This document shows, in pieces, positions 37,411 through 49,600 of a stretch of DNA of 64,000 bases. Made by a program: the position numbers and the translations under genes. The notes below the pieces were generated by a model. The model worked only from the letters and a program-made list of their open reading frames with translations, was not told the origin of the DNA and made no database searches. This DNA is from Mya arenaria (lineage: Eukaryota > Mollusca > Bivalvia > Myida > Myidae), in NCBI RefSeq assembly GCF_026914265.1, contig NC_069129.1:18275945-18339944 (forward strand). The letters run 5' to 3'. Each line of letters begins with the position of its first letter. Position 1 is the first letter of the stretch.

Positions 37411-38744
37411 GTTTAAATAACTTCAGTTCACAAATATAATCCAAAGGCACACCAAATTAATTCCAATATCACAAATTAAAACAATAAAATGAAGAAGACA
37501 CAATCACAAAAACCAAACATAAATGGTATGATCACATGATCAAATGTGTCTACAAAAATCACAAATATAGAATATTGTCAAATTCTACAGAAAGGTATGT
37601 ATATATTTTCGGTTAGTATTGACAGTAGTTATCAAAGTACATTAAATAAAGTAATTTAAATAGATCACAATATTTATCAAAACTGAAGTGTCAAAATCTA
37701 AAGCACACCAAATGTCAATGAATAAGTCACTTATTAATTCTATTAAACTTAAATTCAAAATATCACCAAGCGTATGACACAAAACAACTCAATAAAACTT
37801 TGACCATGATGAATGAAAGTAAGTTATCCTAAACCATAAATAACAAAAAGTCACAATAAAGTTTGAAAATTCACAACATAATATTAAAATATTTCAAAGT
37901 CAAAATAGAAAGTTTAAATAGCAATAAAATAATCTAGTATTGACGAACAGAAAAAAATCCTAAAAAACATTCAGTTACTACCGGTGAGCAACGACAGCAA
38001 CGACAAGTCAAAAATGGGTGGTGTTGATGATGAAATTTACAAAGTAAAGTGTAATACCAATATTCAGGGTAAAATATATTCTGTGAATTCAAAAATGAAA
38101 GTGTTAAAACCCTCCAATGTTCTAGAAAGATGTTCTTTAATTAATTATTTAATAAAAAAAAATCAAAACAAAGCTCGGACAATTACGGGATGTCACAATA
38201 TTAAATATTGAAGCTACTAGGCCAAAAAAGGATATTAAATATTTCTAAATAAAATTTTACACATTTATAATGGAATCTTCACTACTGCACACTACTGTTA
38301 TTACTGTTACTACTAATAGAACACTAACATGAATGTTTCACAAAATATCGCTCTAATTTAATAGGAAATAATTTGGAAATTTAGCCAATGAATGCAGCAA
38401 GTCCAAAACAAATAACACTGAAAATAACAGAAATATGATATAGTAACTGGTCTTTCTAATACTAATCAAGTTTTTGCACACTGGAATTTTTCAGATTTGG
38501 GCAATGAACACTTCAATACTGTGAAATGTTATTTTATGCGGTGAAAAGTTAGATGCAAATGGTTAATGATCATGCATTAATTTATTAATTTACTTATAAA
38601 TTGAGAACCTTTGACTTATTTGTGTTTGGTTAATATGCAATAGTGATATCTTACTCTCTACAAAAAAAATCTTTCAATTCTCACTCACTACCTTACTATA
38701 TACACATGGGACTGCACAGTTCTAAAAAATGTCTCTCGATGACA
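37400..38744. other. Gypsy untranslated leader
   Basis: AT-rich sequence between the minisatellite and gag, with no conserved frame. A 75-codon plus-strand open frame at 37984-38211 has no recognisable motif. Confidence 0.5.
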
Positions 38745-39000
38745 CACGTCCTAAACTTCCTACACGTCCTGATGATCCGTATCGTCTTTAATGGTCCACA
38801 CGTCCTGATGATCCTTAACGGTCCACACGTCCTGATGATCCTTAACGTCCTTAATGGTCCACACGCCCTGATGATCCTTAACGTCCTTAATGGTCCACAC
38901 ATCCTGATGATCTTTAACGTCCTGATGATCTTTAACACCATTAATGGTCCACACGTCCTGATGATCCTTAACGTCCTACACGTCCTGATGATCCTTTTTA
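38745..39000 (-). repeat. Minisatellite in the Gypsy leader
   Basis: About eight imperfect units of 20-35 bp built on ACACGTCCTGATGATCCTTA and AACGTCCTTAATGGTCC (plus-strand sense), between the primer-binding site and gag. It is open in several frames on both strands, a by-product of the unit length rather than evidence of a gene. Confidence 0.85.
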
Positions 39001-39016
39001 AGACTAACAATTCAAA

Positions 39017-39034
39017 TCCTCACTGGGGGCTCCA
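39017..39034 (-). other. Gypsy primer-binding site
   Basis: Two bases inside the 5' LTR the minus strand reads TGGAGCCCCCAGTGAGGA, starting with the TGG expected opposite a tRNA CCA end. The plus-strand sequence looks like a tRNA T-arm plus acceptor 3' strand (TTCAAATCCTCACTGGGGGC). The tRNA identity was not determined. Confidence 0.7.
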
Positions 39035-39036
39035 AA

Positions 39037-39430
39037 TGTAACAATAGCGGCCGTGCTGTATGTAGGAAACACTATTGTAGTTTTTTAGTCTTTATTGTCT
39101 CTCATAATTACACAACAATGTTAAGGAACGTTTGGTGACCTGACTGACGTCGTCTTAGGAATGCTCCCTCAGACTCTCTCAGTGGTTCTCTCACGGTGAT
39201 ATGTGTAGAGCTGCTTAATTACTCAGTAACTGGGTGGAACTGGTTATGTCGTTATAGGTTTGATACTAATTGATACCTCGACGTCTCTACTTTTTATGAA
39301 TTTGCCACTACCCAAAGAAAACCGGAATCGGAAGTACATAACTACTTTAAACGCTACCTTACTGCTTAAAATACAACCGTACTGTACAAGTACAGGTTAC
39401 ACATAACTATAAAATATACGACCTGTTACA
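39037..39430 (-). repeat. Gypsy 5' LTR (by element orientation)
   Basis: 394 bp, TG...CA ends, matching the left LTR throughout. The 8-base and ~6-base length differences near 39085 and 39366 separate the two copies. The element's promoter would read leftward from here. Confidence 0.93.
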
Positions 39431-39434
39431 GGAG

Positions 39435-39962
39435 CAAGAAACATCACAGAAGCAATTGAGCTTTACAGCGGTACAAAGCAAATGTTCAATGAAGCCTCAA
39501 TGAACATAAGGGAATGGATATTTAACAGTGTTGAAGTGAACACTGTGATTCGGGAATCCGATCGAGTTACTGAAGGTTTAATGAAGGTTCTTGGACACAT
39601 ATGGGATACAAGCAGTGAAACTTTTGGATTAAAGTCATCTACAGTGCTTGAAAAAGGTGTACAGACCGGAACAAAACGTACTGTTTTAAAGTCAGTGGCT
39701 TCAGTGTTTGACCCCCTTGGACTTTATTCACCAGTTGTGCTACAAGGTAAATTGCTTATGCAAAGTTTGTGGGAAAAGCAAGTTAAATGGGACAGTGAAC
39801 TCGACGATGAAGACAAATGTTTGTGGGATGATATAAAGGCAAACTTGAGAAAGATATGTGAGTTCCAGATTTCAAGATGTGTGACATTAATTGCCAAAGA
39901 TAGTGTGATTGAAACCAGCATTGTGTGTTTTTGTGATGCCTCAAAGCGTTTCAAAGAATTAC
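39435..39962 (+). pseudogene. BEL/Pao polyprotein after the Gypsy insertion (Peptidase_A17 region)
   Basis: The frame resumes directly after the right-hand target duplication. It carries FNSVEVNTVI, VLGHIWDTSSETF, LKSVASVFDPLGLYSPV and VCFCDASKRF, the RT-thumb and RNase-H-start signature of Pao elements (Peptidase_A17 family). It stops abruptly at a 20-base G run. No integrase, 3' LTR or polypurine tract follows, so the element is 3'-truncated in this assembly. Confidence 0.85.
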
Positions 39963-39982
39963 GGGGGGGGGGGGGGGGGGGG
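39963..39982. repeat. Poly-G tract at the truncation point of the BEL/Pao element
   Basis: Twenty consecutive G bases exactly where similarity to Pao polyprotein ends. The sequence beyond is unrelated. It may be a deletion junction or an assembly artefact. Confidence 0.8.
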
Positions 39983-42900
39983 CAAAACCACGCATTTATA
40001 TCTCCACACAGCAACAAGTCAAACCTTTGTTAGTTATCTTAGATATTGCACAACAACGTTTCAAAACGTATCAAATCCATTACATGCTTTTAAATCATAA
40101 AAAGGAAATGAAGACGGAAAATTATATTGTTTTGATGCTTTGAATCCATATCGGGCGCATACATGCTTGAAAGCCCCGCCCAAAAAAGGCAATACCCATG
40201 AAGCGTTTCTTTTCATGGCAGTTGAATAACTGTACACGTATCGAGTAGAACAACTACTGTTCTTAATCTAACAAGTACCTTGTATTTTTGTTGTCGAAAT
40301 ATATCAGCAGTGTGCAAAATGTAACGAAATACAAATTTCCACTTCGTTATTATCGTTTTCAATGTCAACGCTGAATAAAAAACGCTACCCTAATAGTCGT
40401 CACTTGTTATATATAATAACACACTTTCCCTTACTGTGTTCGTGTTTGCATCACTTTTAAATTTAAAATTTATACCGTTTGAACGGATCAATAAATTGTG
40501 ATTACGTAGTGAATACTGAAATTTGTCAATTTTGATTTATAAGCGAAAATTGAAATCACATGCGAACGTTCCACAGGCGAGCCGCTAAACGATAATCGAA
40601 CCTGGCCGCAAAACTGATAATCGCAAAGTCATGAAATATTCGCGGAAACCCTTAACAATGGGTAGCCATATATACTAACATAGGCATTGTTTTTCTATGT
40701 ACACACTAATTTCATCGTAACGTTTGAAATCGTTTTGATACGAAGTGTTTTACTAACATATTTGCAAAATGCTAGATCGCCGTGATGAATCGTTGGCGGC
40801 ATTTATGCGAAAATGAACTTTACTTCATTTGTATAGAATACTAGACAGTGGAAATGTAAGTATGTATTCCCAACAGAACTTCCTGAGCATATGAGCCTTG
40901 ACCCCCGCCCCCTTTAAGCAACTCGGACTTTTGAAGTTCGCAAGATGCCAGCAGGAAGCAAACGCGAAGAATGTCCAGGGCTGAATAATACGAAACAAGT
41001 ATAACAAGACAGGTAGAGCCCTCGAGGGAGAAAATGTCAAGACAAACTTTAGAAAAGTATGGATAAATCATTACCATTGGCCATGTATAAACTGATAAAA
41101 ATGATCAATCTTAATAAATGTTGTTTTAAATTAATAGCTACGTGGCCACAATATCCCCAGTTAAAAAAACGCCGAAATATCGCTAATATTTTTTATCTTC
41201 ACGCAAATCATGTTTTTTTTTCTTAAAAGTCAAATTAGTTAATCATGAATTTCGTTTTCTTTGCATTAACCTATATTGTGCTCTCTGAATGGCTGTGTCA
41301 TTGCGTGTGCCAATAAAAGGCACGTTTTGACTTTCAGGTGGTTATTATTTATTTTCTGATTAAAAGTGATTAACAAATAAATACCATGAAAACACAAGAA
41401 CAAGCCCAGAAGTCATGCATTTAAGTACAAATCTGTTCAGAGGCAGGCTAATATGGCCAATGAGACAAAAACAACAAGAAACCGGATGAATAATTGATAT
41501 ACAACAATGAATCGAAACTGTCAAGTTAATGTTACAGTTACGGCCTTGGAAATCAGTTACCATATACTCGTATTAATATCAATCAATTCTTTGTTCACAT
41601 TTAAATATCAAAATATCTAACACTTGAATGAATAATGCATCACTCCATTTATTCACATATTAGTCAACTCAAATGGCTTTGCAAAAAACATAATAAAAAC
41701 ATTGTTTCTATCTAAAATATTGTAAACACAATTTTGTTCATCAACAAACAACGAACAACAGTTGTGTTTCTTAGAAACATTGTGTACAATCTTAACCCTT
41801 TCGTTGCAAAACGCGATCATCTTTAATATTTGCGCAGTCAAACTATTAAAACTTTGTCCCGGTGCTAGAAATCGTTGTTTCGGCAATTGAATAGAAAAAG
41901 TATCATGAAGCGTCTGACGAGACCGACCAGTGTCATGAGGACTCGTTACCCGCCACGGTGAAAATAATAAAAATATATAAAATATAAGCAATGATATGTG
42001 TACATCGTGTTCTAGTTATTCATTATGCATTTCTAACGGAGAGAAGCTTTAAACTAAACCTAACGTGTATATGTGTTTATAGTTAAAGATAAACGAATCT
42101 TGTAAGCGTTGAACAAAATCGGATAATGTGGTTTTCTCCCTTTACACCGTTAAATTATTTGCGGATTGAAATGACGCTAAGAAATAAGTTACGAGTCCGG
42201 GATAGGGTCAACTCAACCAGGTGGTTCAACCACTTAAAAGTTGCCCCAAGTTTTGACATTATGTACAACGAATTCGGTTGAGACATATCACTATTTAGTG
42301 ATTATTGTGCTGGTGACTTTGCTGAACGATCAGATGATTCGACAGTTTCCGGGTTAGGCAGATCTGTCTTTAAAAAATGGACAAATATTGTATATAATAT
42401 ACGGACAATATTTTTCAAAAAATGATTGTGCATGATCACATTTCTAAGTGTCTATTGTGCCTTATTACAACACTACATATGCCGTTCAAAAAACCGGATA
42501 AGTTTGAATTTTTTGAACTTATCCGGTCAGAAAAATAGGCATGCGCTTTACGCAAATTATACATAAGTAGTGGTTGCCACCAGCATGGTTAGAATAGCAG
42601 CGGTGCACCGCTAAGGCAACGCCTGTGTTTTCGATTTTTTTTCTAAATTTGTGCGCAGTGACGAGCGTTGTTGGAATTCGGTCCCCTCTCCCTACCGTTC
42701 AAGGAACGCTCCAACAAAGTTCGGGCGGTGTGACCGGGCCTTTAAGTACCATATAACAGTATTGGGCTTAGTTCACTGTTTTTGCTTTGGAAATATTTGT
42801 GTATTATTGTTTTCATTTTTAAGTGAGTTGGATTTTAAAAAGGTAAGTAATTTATGATAGTCACGATTCAGTAAAACCAAGATGAAGTAAAAAAAACACC

Positions 42901-43205
42901 AAAAGGATAAAGAAAATAAGCTACTTTACCTTGTTATTCTGAGGAATTTAAAAAATTGAAATGTCTTCGGCGATAAAATGTGGAGGTATCCAGTTGATCG
43001 AAAAAATAAAATAACATAAATAATTAAATGATTACAAAATAAACTTCCAACAATAATTAAAAATATATTATGACTGGCTTCTTCGCAAAAAATGAAATTA
43101 CCACCGAATGAAATTGTATACGTGTAAAATTGGGATAAAATAAAGTAATTTTTCTGTTTGTTTTTTCTAAACAACGTTTAGCTGTCATTGTTTTACTTCC
43201 GGGTT
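39983..43205. other. Mostly gene-free interval
   Basis: After the truncated Pao element there is AT-rich sequence with short open frames. A minus-strand open stretch (41653-41991) ends in TGA followed at once by AATAAA, but it lacks an ATG at its 5' end and any recognised domain. A 35-base hairpin (ACCGGATAAGTT arms) is at about 42494-42528. Confidence 0.45.
42494..42528. repeat. Short perfect hairpin
   Basis: ACCGGATAAGTT and its complement flank an 11-base AT-rich loop. The function is unknown; no T-run or gene end is adjacent. Confidence 0.7.
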
Positions 43206-43212
43206 TCATCAC

Positions 43213-43560
43213 TTAAAGATGCATTCTTACTTCCAAATAAGATTTATCACAATTAATTGTTTTTCATTTACGTAAGAGGATAAATAGATATCGAAAACAA
43301 TGGTTCTTATGAAGGATACCGAGTTAAATTTGAATGAAAGGTGTAGAAAATACTGTATATTCTACCTTATGAGACGATAGTAGATCACTCTAAAAATTCC
43401 AGCACTTACCAATGATTTCATATTTTTGCGTGTTTAGCTATTAAATACCCGGTAATACTTTTGTTATCAGTAATTGATATTTTCAATAAATGCATTATTT
43501 AGTAAGTAGTTGAAGGATTATCACTCATAATTTATCTTTGTTAAACATGTACAAGATACA
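43213..43560. mobile_element. MITE family M1, copy 1 (about 350 bp)
   Basis: This is the reverse complement of the insertion at 54838-55200. Shared blocks are ATTCTTACTTCCAAATAAGAT, CTACCTTATGAGAC, TTTTTGCGT, AATAAATGCA and AGTAAGTAGT. The end resembles GCACTCTTACTCCC, seen at the other copy. It has no coding capacity. Confidence 0.65.
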
Positions 43561-43642
43561 AGATACAACAATCGTTAATTAAAATCGGGTATGTGTTAAC
43601 AGGAATCATTAGCTCAATGAGCTATTTTCCGACATGTGTTTG

Positions 43643-46327
43643 CACGGTGGAGAACCCACGTGACTTATTTGGTAAAGCGCACGGCAACAAATGTCAACAA
43701 GTCTCGATTCAGGTAAGGTTTTTAAAGATAACTTTCTTAATATTGGGAGAATTGGGTGAAATAAAGACCATAAACCCCGCATTTAAGAGCTCTATCCACG
43801 GTAATAAAGAACTTTCTCTAATATTCTAAAGTTTTCCTGAAAATCTTGACCAACTGATTTCTCAGAGTTGAAATCTAAGGCAAAGTACACGGCTTTTGAC
43901 AAATCTATCGCTTTACTTCGTGTTAGCCGTAAATAATTTATACACAAATCTTATTTTAAGCAAAATTTATGTATTTTAAAGTTTTCAGCGTGTATTGTTG
44001 AACTTTTTATAGTTATTTCAAAGGCGAAAATGAACTAAAACCAAATTGATAAAGTACACGGACATTTTAGGTTTGATAAAGTACACGGCCGTTTACAACC
44101 TTCAGTGTATATACTCATTATTTCGCTGACTGGTGCTAAAACGAGTTATTATAAATTTATTTATTATTTCTATTCTCCAAATTCATTATTGAACATTGCT
44201 CCATGTTTGAAAAGACGCATTGTAATGGAGTGGCAATGGAAGAATGTAAAAATTGTTTACACAGACACAGGCTAGTTTTTAGCTTTTTTTTTCACAGAGA
44301 AATAAGAATATACTAACAGTTATACTTTTATTATGACTCCCCTCGTGTATAGGTTAAGATTTGCCGTCGTCTGACTGTGTTTTTAACGTTTTTTAGGGTT
44401 TGCGTTTTTCACATAATAATGTGGTCCGTGTTTCAGTGGACAGGGTCGTTTAGTTTTATGCTGATTACACGATCAAACACTCATTACGTGGCAGTAATAT
44501 AGTGTTTTTTTTATAAATTATATTCAAGTACGGACATTGCCAGCATGTCTCGCTAACTTGTGACAGTACATGTCTTTTTTATAGACGCAGCAATCACGAC
44601 GAGACAAAGTTGCACGTTTGCAAATATTGTGGCAAAACTGCTCTTGCAAGACTTGAAGATACACGAAAGACGCGAAAGCGGGCAATTGAAGCTAAGCTGT
44701 GATGTGTGTGGGTTCAAATTGGGTGACACGACCAATCTCAGTGACCAGATTTCTACTAGACACAGGGGAATGACACGTCACAAATTTCTACAGTTTCGCT
44801 CAGCATTCAAGTTCAAATCTGGATTCAGCAGGCGCGTTAAGGCGAAACACACCTAATCAGGACACATTGAAAGATCACAATGGTCTAGTTATAAGTGCAT
44901 TCCAGTATGTTGCAATTGCCGAGTTAAAATAAAGTTTTGATGAGTTTAACATTTTATTAAGATAAATAGCAAAACGTACTGTTTCCAACTAGTGCTCTTT
45001 CAAAATGTTCGTTTGTCTTACAGTGCTGAAAAAAATGCTGTGTAAAATTAGTATGAAAACGGATTGAACATAAAACATTTTCACAAGGTTTAGAGATGTA
45101 TTGTTGTCATTTCCCATTGATGTCCTATAAACTCTTAATTGCATGTATCTTATATAATTCAGCAAGCTTTGAAACACAATTATTTTGAAATCACATTTCA
45201 GCCTTTAGTCTAGAACATTCTAATGTCCCATGCTCAGCTCTTATCTAGACGTTCAAGTCTTAGTCCTAGCCTGTAAGTTGATAATATAGTGTGCTCTCAT
45301 TCCTCCTTGCTGTTTCCCATCTAACTCCGAGCCTCCATCTTTTCAATGAGTTCATGTCTGTATTGTTCGAACGGCCGCGGTTTTACTGATTTAGATCAGA
45401 TAATATTTGTTCAGACTGAACCAAATAAAAGATTCAGCGTCACATGAAAGGTATGAAAAATATGCTTTAAATGTGGAAATATATATAAACTAAATGTGAT
45501 GTGCCTATTTTATTATTTTATATCACATCAAAATAGGAACATTCATGAAATTTATAATCACCACAAACGGGCCGCTAACAACAGAGATGTTTTATTCGCC
45601 GTCAGTCCAGATTATAATTTATAAGTAAAACTATCTGATTTTTGAAGAAATGTAATGTATGATTCTGTATTGATCTGCATATTTAAAAGTAATCGAACTT
45701 ATAATGGCAGACTTTCTCTTAAATTATCCCATAGACTATCTTTCAACTCCTCATTAAATATGATTGCTAAATATTTAGTTATTTAGGTGTGCGTTATAAT
45801 GCAAAATTTATTGATAAAACTTAAATAAAAACTAAACACTATACATTCTGACTTCACGAATAGAAAATGCTTATATACCTATTAGTTTGTAAATCGCACA
45901 CTACTTTCAAGCATAAACTAATATGACCGTGTACTTTATCATCCTAAAATGTCCGTGTACTTTATCAATTTGATTTTAGTTCATTTTTACCTTTGAAATA
46001 ACTAGAAGATAAACAATACACGCTGAAATTATCAAATACATAAAATTTGCTTAAAATAAGATTTGTGTATGAATTATTTACGGCTAACACGAAGTAAAGC
46101 GATAGATTTGTCAAAAGCCGTGTACTTTGCCTTAGATTTCAACTCTGAGAAATCAGTTGGTCAAGATTCTCAGGAAAACTTTAGAATATTAGAGAAAGTT
46201 CTTTATTACCGTGGATAGAGCTCTTAAATGCGGGGTTTATGGTCCTAAACCTTACCTGAATCGAGACTTGTTGACATTTGTTGCCGTGCACTTTACCATA
46301 TAAGTCACGTGGGTTCTCCACCGTGGT
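43643..46327. mobile_element. 2.7-kb foldback element with ~400-450-bp inverted arms
   Basis: The left arm (43643-44094) and right arm (45926-46327) are reverse complements with very few differences; the left arm carries about 45 extra bases near 43735. The arms contain repeated AAAGTACACGG motifs (near 43883, 44053 and 44077, mirrored on the right). The 1.8-kb centre includes a broken zinc-finger exon. No target duplication is certain. Confidence 0.8.
44581..44856 (+). pseudogene. C2H2 zinc-finger gene fragment inside the foldback element
   Basis: An acceptor-like TTTTTTATAG precedes a frame reading HVCKYCGKT. After a frame change the next frame reads LKIHERRESGQLKLSCDVCG then TNLSDQISTRHRG, the linker and finger pattern of tandem C2H2 proteins. 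The two halves of the first finger are in different frames, and the last finger keeps no complete Cys pair. A TAA and an AATAAA at about 44926 follow, so this looks like a terminal exon carried or trapped by the element. Confidence 0.6.
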
Positions 46328-46816
46328 TTGTATTGATTTCGAATAAGAGTGTAAATTGAATGTTCTTCCTTAATCAATCGCGCTGCAGTTGTACCCTCGC
46401 CTTCAGCTTAACTTCCATGCTGTACATGTAAACAATGTGAGATCATAACATGTGAGATACTACATTTTGATTATCACAAATATGCGCTTTCAAGCATACA
46501 GAAATTAAAGCAGTTATTCAGTTTTCAAGGTTGCGTTATTCGGTAAGGGTTTTGATCTGCTTACAATATTTAAGTGCGCACGCGAGATTTACAATTATTC
46601 AGCGAAATTGTATTTTCAAAAAATGATTCGAACACGGATTGTTTCATAGCTATGAGGAAATAAATGGACAGAGTGAAACTTGTTAATACATTTATGTTAG
46701 ATCTATTTCATTATATAGTTAAAATGTAATATCGGTTTTGGTAAAAGATCTTTTAAATATCCATGGTCATTTTTCGATAATGTCTTTAGATGGTAGGATA
46801 TTTAAATCATAATTGA

Positions 46817-47221
46817 ATGTACGTGAAGTTAGCGGCCTAGCGGCCTAGCGGCGTGAAGTTAGCGGCCTAGCGGCCTAGCTGCCTAGCGGCGTGAAGTTAG
46901 CGGCCTAGCGGCCTAGCGGCGTGAAGTTAGCTGCCTAGCTGCCTAGCGGCCAAGCGGCCTAGCGGCGCAATATGGTATCTTATTTCAAAGTATGAATACA
47001 TGCCTTTTCTTCTTAAACAATGATAAATTAACTGATTTTGTGCACGAAATATCAATTTCAAGCCATTTTCAAAATATTTTTCAAAAAAGGTTATCAAACA
47101 TTTTTCTATTTTATAGCATGCAAACATGCCTGCTCTGCTAACAAAATGATATATTTGCTGTTTATAATCACGCCGCTAGGCCGCTAACTTCACGCCCGTA
47201 GGCCGCTAACTTCACGTACAT
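46817..47221. mobile_element. 405-bp palindrome-ended element with GCGGCCTAG subrepeats
   Basis: The ends are ATGTACGTGAAGTTAGCGGC and its exact complement. The left end continues as a ~9-11-bp tandem array of AGCGGCCTAG units mixed with GTGAAGTTAGCGGCC, to about 46965. The right end holds two inverted units. The centre is AT-rich and non-coding. The structure is like MITEs whose inverted ends contain subterminal tandem repeats. Confidence 0.75.
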
Positions 47222-49600
47222 CATAAATGATGTCAAACAATATCATTTATTTAATAAGACTATAAACTACATTTCTCGCCAATGAAGTCACCTTTCAAAA
47301 GGCATCATGATTAATCATTAAAATGAGTTAGTTTCACAAGTTGAAAGAAAGGTGTCATAGTTTGGTTTCCCGCCTGCTGAAATGTTTTCAATCTATGTCA
47401 CTTACAGCGTATAAGATACAATCTTAATGACTAAGAACTTAATATGTTATTAGTAAATTTTGTTGTGTGCGGTTTAATAAATCGATCTGAGCCGACATTT
47501 ATAAGTTTAAAGTAAGGGTAACTTATTTCTTTTTTCTCATGTATTGAAATGACAAGTTGGACGATTTTTATAGATGTGGGGTGGTTGGGCGGGAGGGTGG
47601 GGGGGGGGGGAGTGCGAGAGTGCGCCCCTCCTTGATTCGATAGTGTAATTTTGTATTTTGTATGTATTTTGTACTTGGTACTATTGTGTTTTACCGAATG
47701 CCATATTTAAATATACTAAGATATTTTCATCGAAATAAGTATATATTTTTAATAAGAACAAATAAATATAAACCGGAATCAATCAAGCGTGCTGATTACG
47801 CCGGTAACTGACTGTCAGTAGGGATGTAGATCTCGGACACTTTTTGAATGCTTTTAAAGATACCTTCCTGATCTGTAGAGATGCCAGATAAATCCTGTTC
47901 TCTTTCAGTTGGAAACAGCGATTTAGCTCAACATACAACGCATATCTATGCTTCTATTGTTCAAAAGGTGTACACATGGGGTCAAGTTCTATTACGACAC
48001 TAGTAGTTCTCTTACATATCCTATTTTGACGTTCCATGACGTCTGACGTACATTGTTGTTACAATACGCAAAAAGCAATTGAGACGAAAGTGTAATGTTT
48101 CTGGACAAATGATTCATCACAAATTGCTGGCTGATTGCTGATGTATTTCTTTTAAAAAAAAGGAAACTCGCGACTGTCCGATATTTACTCATGTCCGTGA
48201 TCTATTCCCTCACTGGTACAGTCACACCATTCTGGTCAGTTGCGTTCTTTCAACGAAAGGGGTATTACATTAGCATAAGGCATATCCTTATCAAACACAT
48301 AAATAAATGTATCATTCAGTGCATTCATATTGACGTCCGAACAAGTATAATACGCGGTGGTTAGATGAATGAAAACATTTGTATGTGAATATTAAGAGAG
48401 GGAGGTGACTGTGATAGAAATGAACGGATAATAAGTAAAGTATTCGACAACTCTGTTTGTATTCGTCAGCGGAGATTGGAGAAAATATCGACGTAACAAG
48501 ACTTTTAATTTGTCGGATAAAATAGAATCGCATTGGATGCATAATTCATGAAAGCACTTATTTTATAAAATAAAATATAAGGCACCTATATTTTCTTTAC
48601 ATGATAATGTATGCACAAAAAGATTATGAGTGCAGCCACGCGTTATTGGCTAACCGTACACGTTGTTATGATTGCTACAATATATCATGAGGTCACCGTA
48701 TGTTTTGGACATTTGGACCCCTTCGTACAACTGGTATAAATGAAGAATGCAACACAGGTGTATTAAAACATTCAGTTTAATCCGATTGATATTTCCGAAC
48801 CGTTGTGTACAACTGTCAGTTTAATCAGTACCGATCGTGTGACGTCACTGTTTACTGATAACACTCGTTATCTTTTGAATGCTATCCTTAAAACAATATT
48901 AATAGTTTATGATTATCCGTTATTCGTTTTTTATTCTACATTTGGAGCTAGAGCAAAGCCACGCATGAAATATTTACATTGGGTTTTCAAGAGAGTAAAT
49001 GTTTTGCAATTTATCACTGAAACGAACTTTTTCCTATGAACGAACCATTTGATCTAAAACAGTTTTCCTAGATTAGAGTTTGTTTAATGATACATGGATA
49101 CTCAATCCCCTACTCACTGGCAGAGATAACCTTGAAGATGAGCTGTTTTACAGATTAAACCTAAGTGTGATTTCCACGATTTGTTTTTGACAAATGTTTT
49201 GGCGGGTAGGGAAAAAACAGTGAATTTTTGTTTCATTTCCGGGTATCAATCAATTTAAAAATATATTTGATAGATGAATAATATAAAAAAAACCCGCAAA
49301 GGATGAAAAACGGTGTCTGACGTAAACTTATAGTGTGTCATTGTTATCAGCCTGTTGTCTAATTGTTTCACAGAAAATTTAAATTGACTGCCACTCGACC
49401 TTACTTAGATTGACAGTAATATGTCATTTTTCATAAATAACTTAAACCTTTATATGGGTAACCTTTATGTTAATGTATGTCACAGATTACGTTTTGAGCT
49501 TGTATCTATATTTCAAAATGTTTTTAATATAATTCAACGAACAATATATAGCTGTGTATATAAACTATTCATGAGTTTCCTTTTGAAAACTTAAGTTATA
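47222..49600. other. Gene-free interval
   Basis: AT-rich sequence with a G-rich run at about 47590-47612 and a TATAAA-like box near 48735. There is no supported gene or structured repeat. Confidence 0.45.

Larger units (their letters stand above)
31110..39434 (-). mobile_element. Full-length Ty3/Gypsy LTR retrotransposon inserted into the BEL/Pao element
   Basis: The element runs 31114-39430 (8317 bp), transcribed leftwards. Two LTRs of about 393 bp begin TGTAAC and end GTTACA. GGAG flanks both sides (31110-31113 and 39431-39434) as a 4-bp target duplication. Removing the element and one GGAG leaves the host Pao frame continuous. The order on the minus strand is LTR, primer-binding site, repeat-bearing leader, gag, protease, RT/RNase H, integrase, acidic tail, polypurine tract, LTR. 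I count about nine substitutions and two short indels between the LTRs. Frame breaks in gag, protease and integrase show it is decayed. Confidence 0.93.

Noticed and set aside
38696-39041. Overlapping open frames with repeated HQDVWTIKD or LMILNVLNGPH motifs
   Set aside because: They are translations of the Gypsy leader minisatellite; both strands are open because of the unit length.
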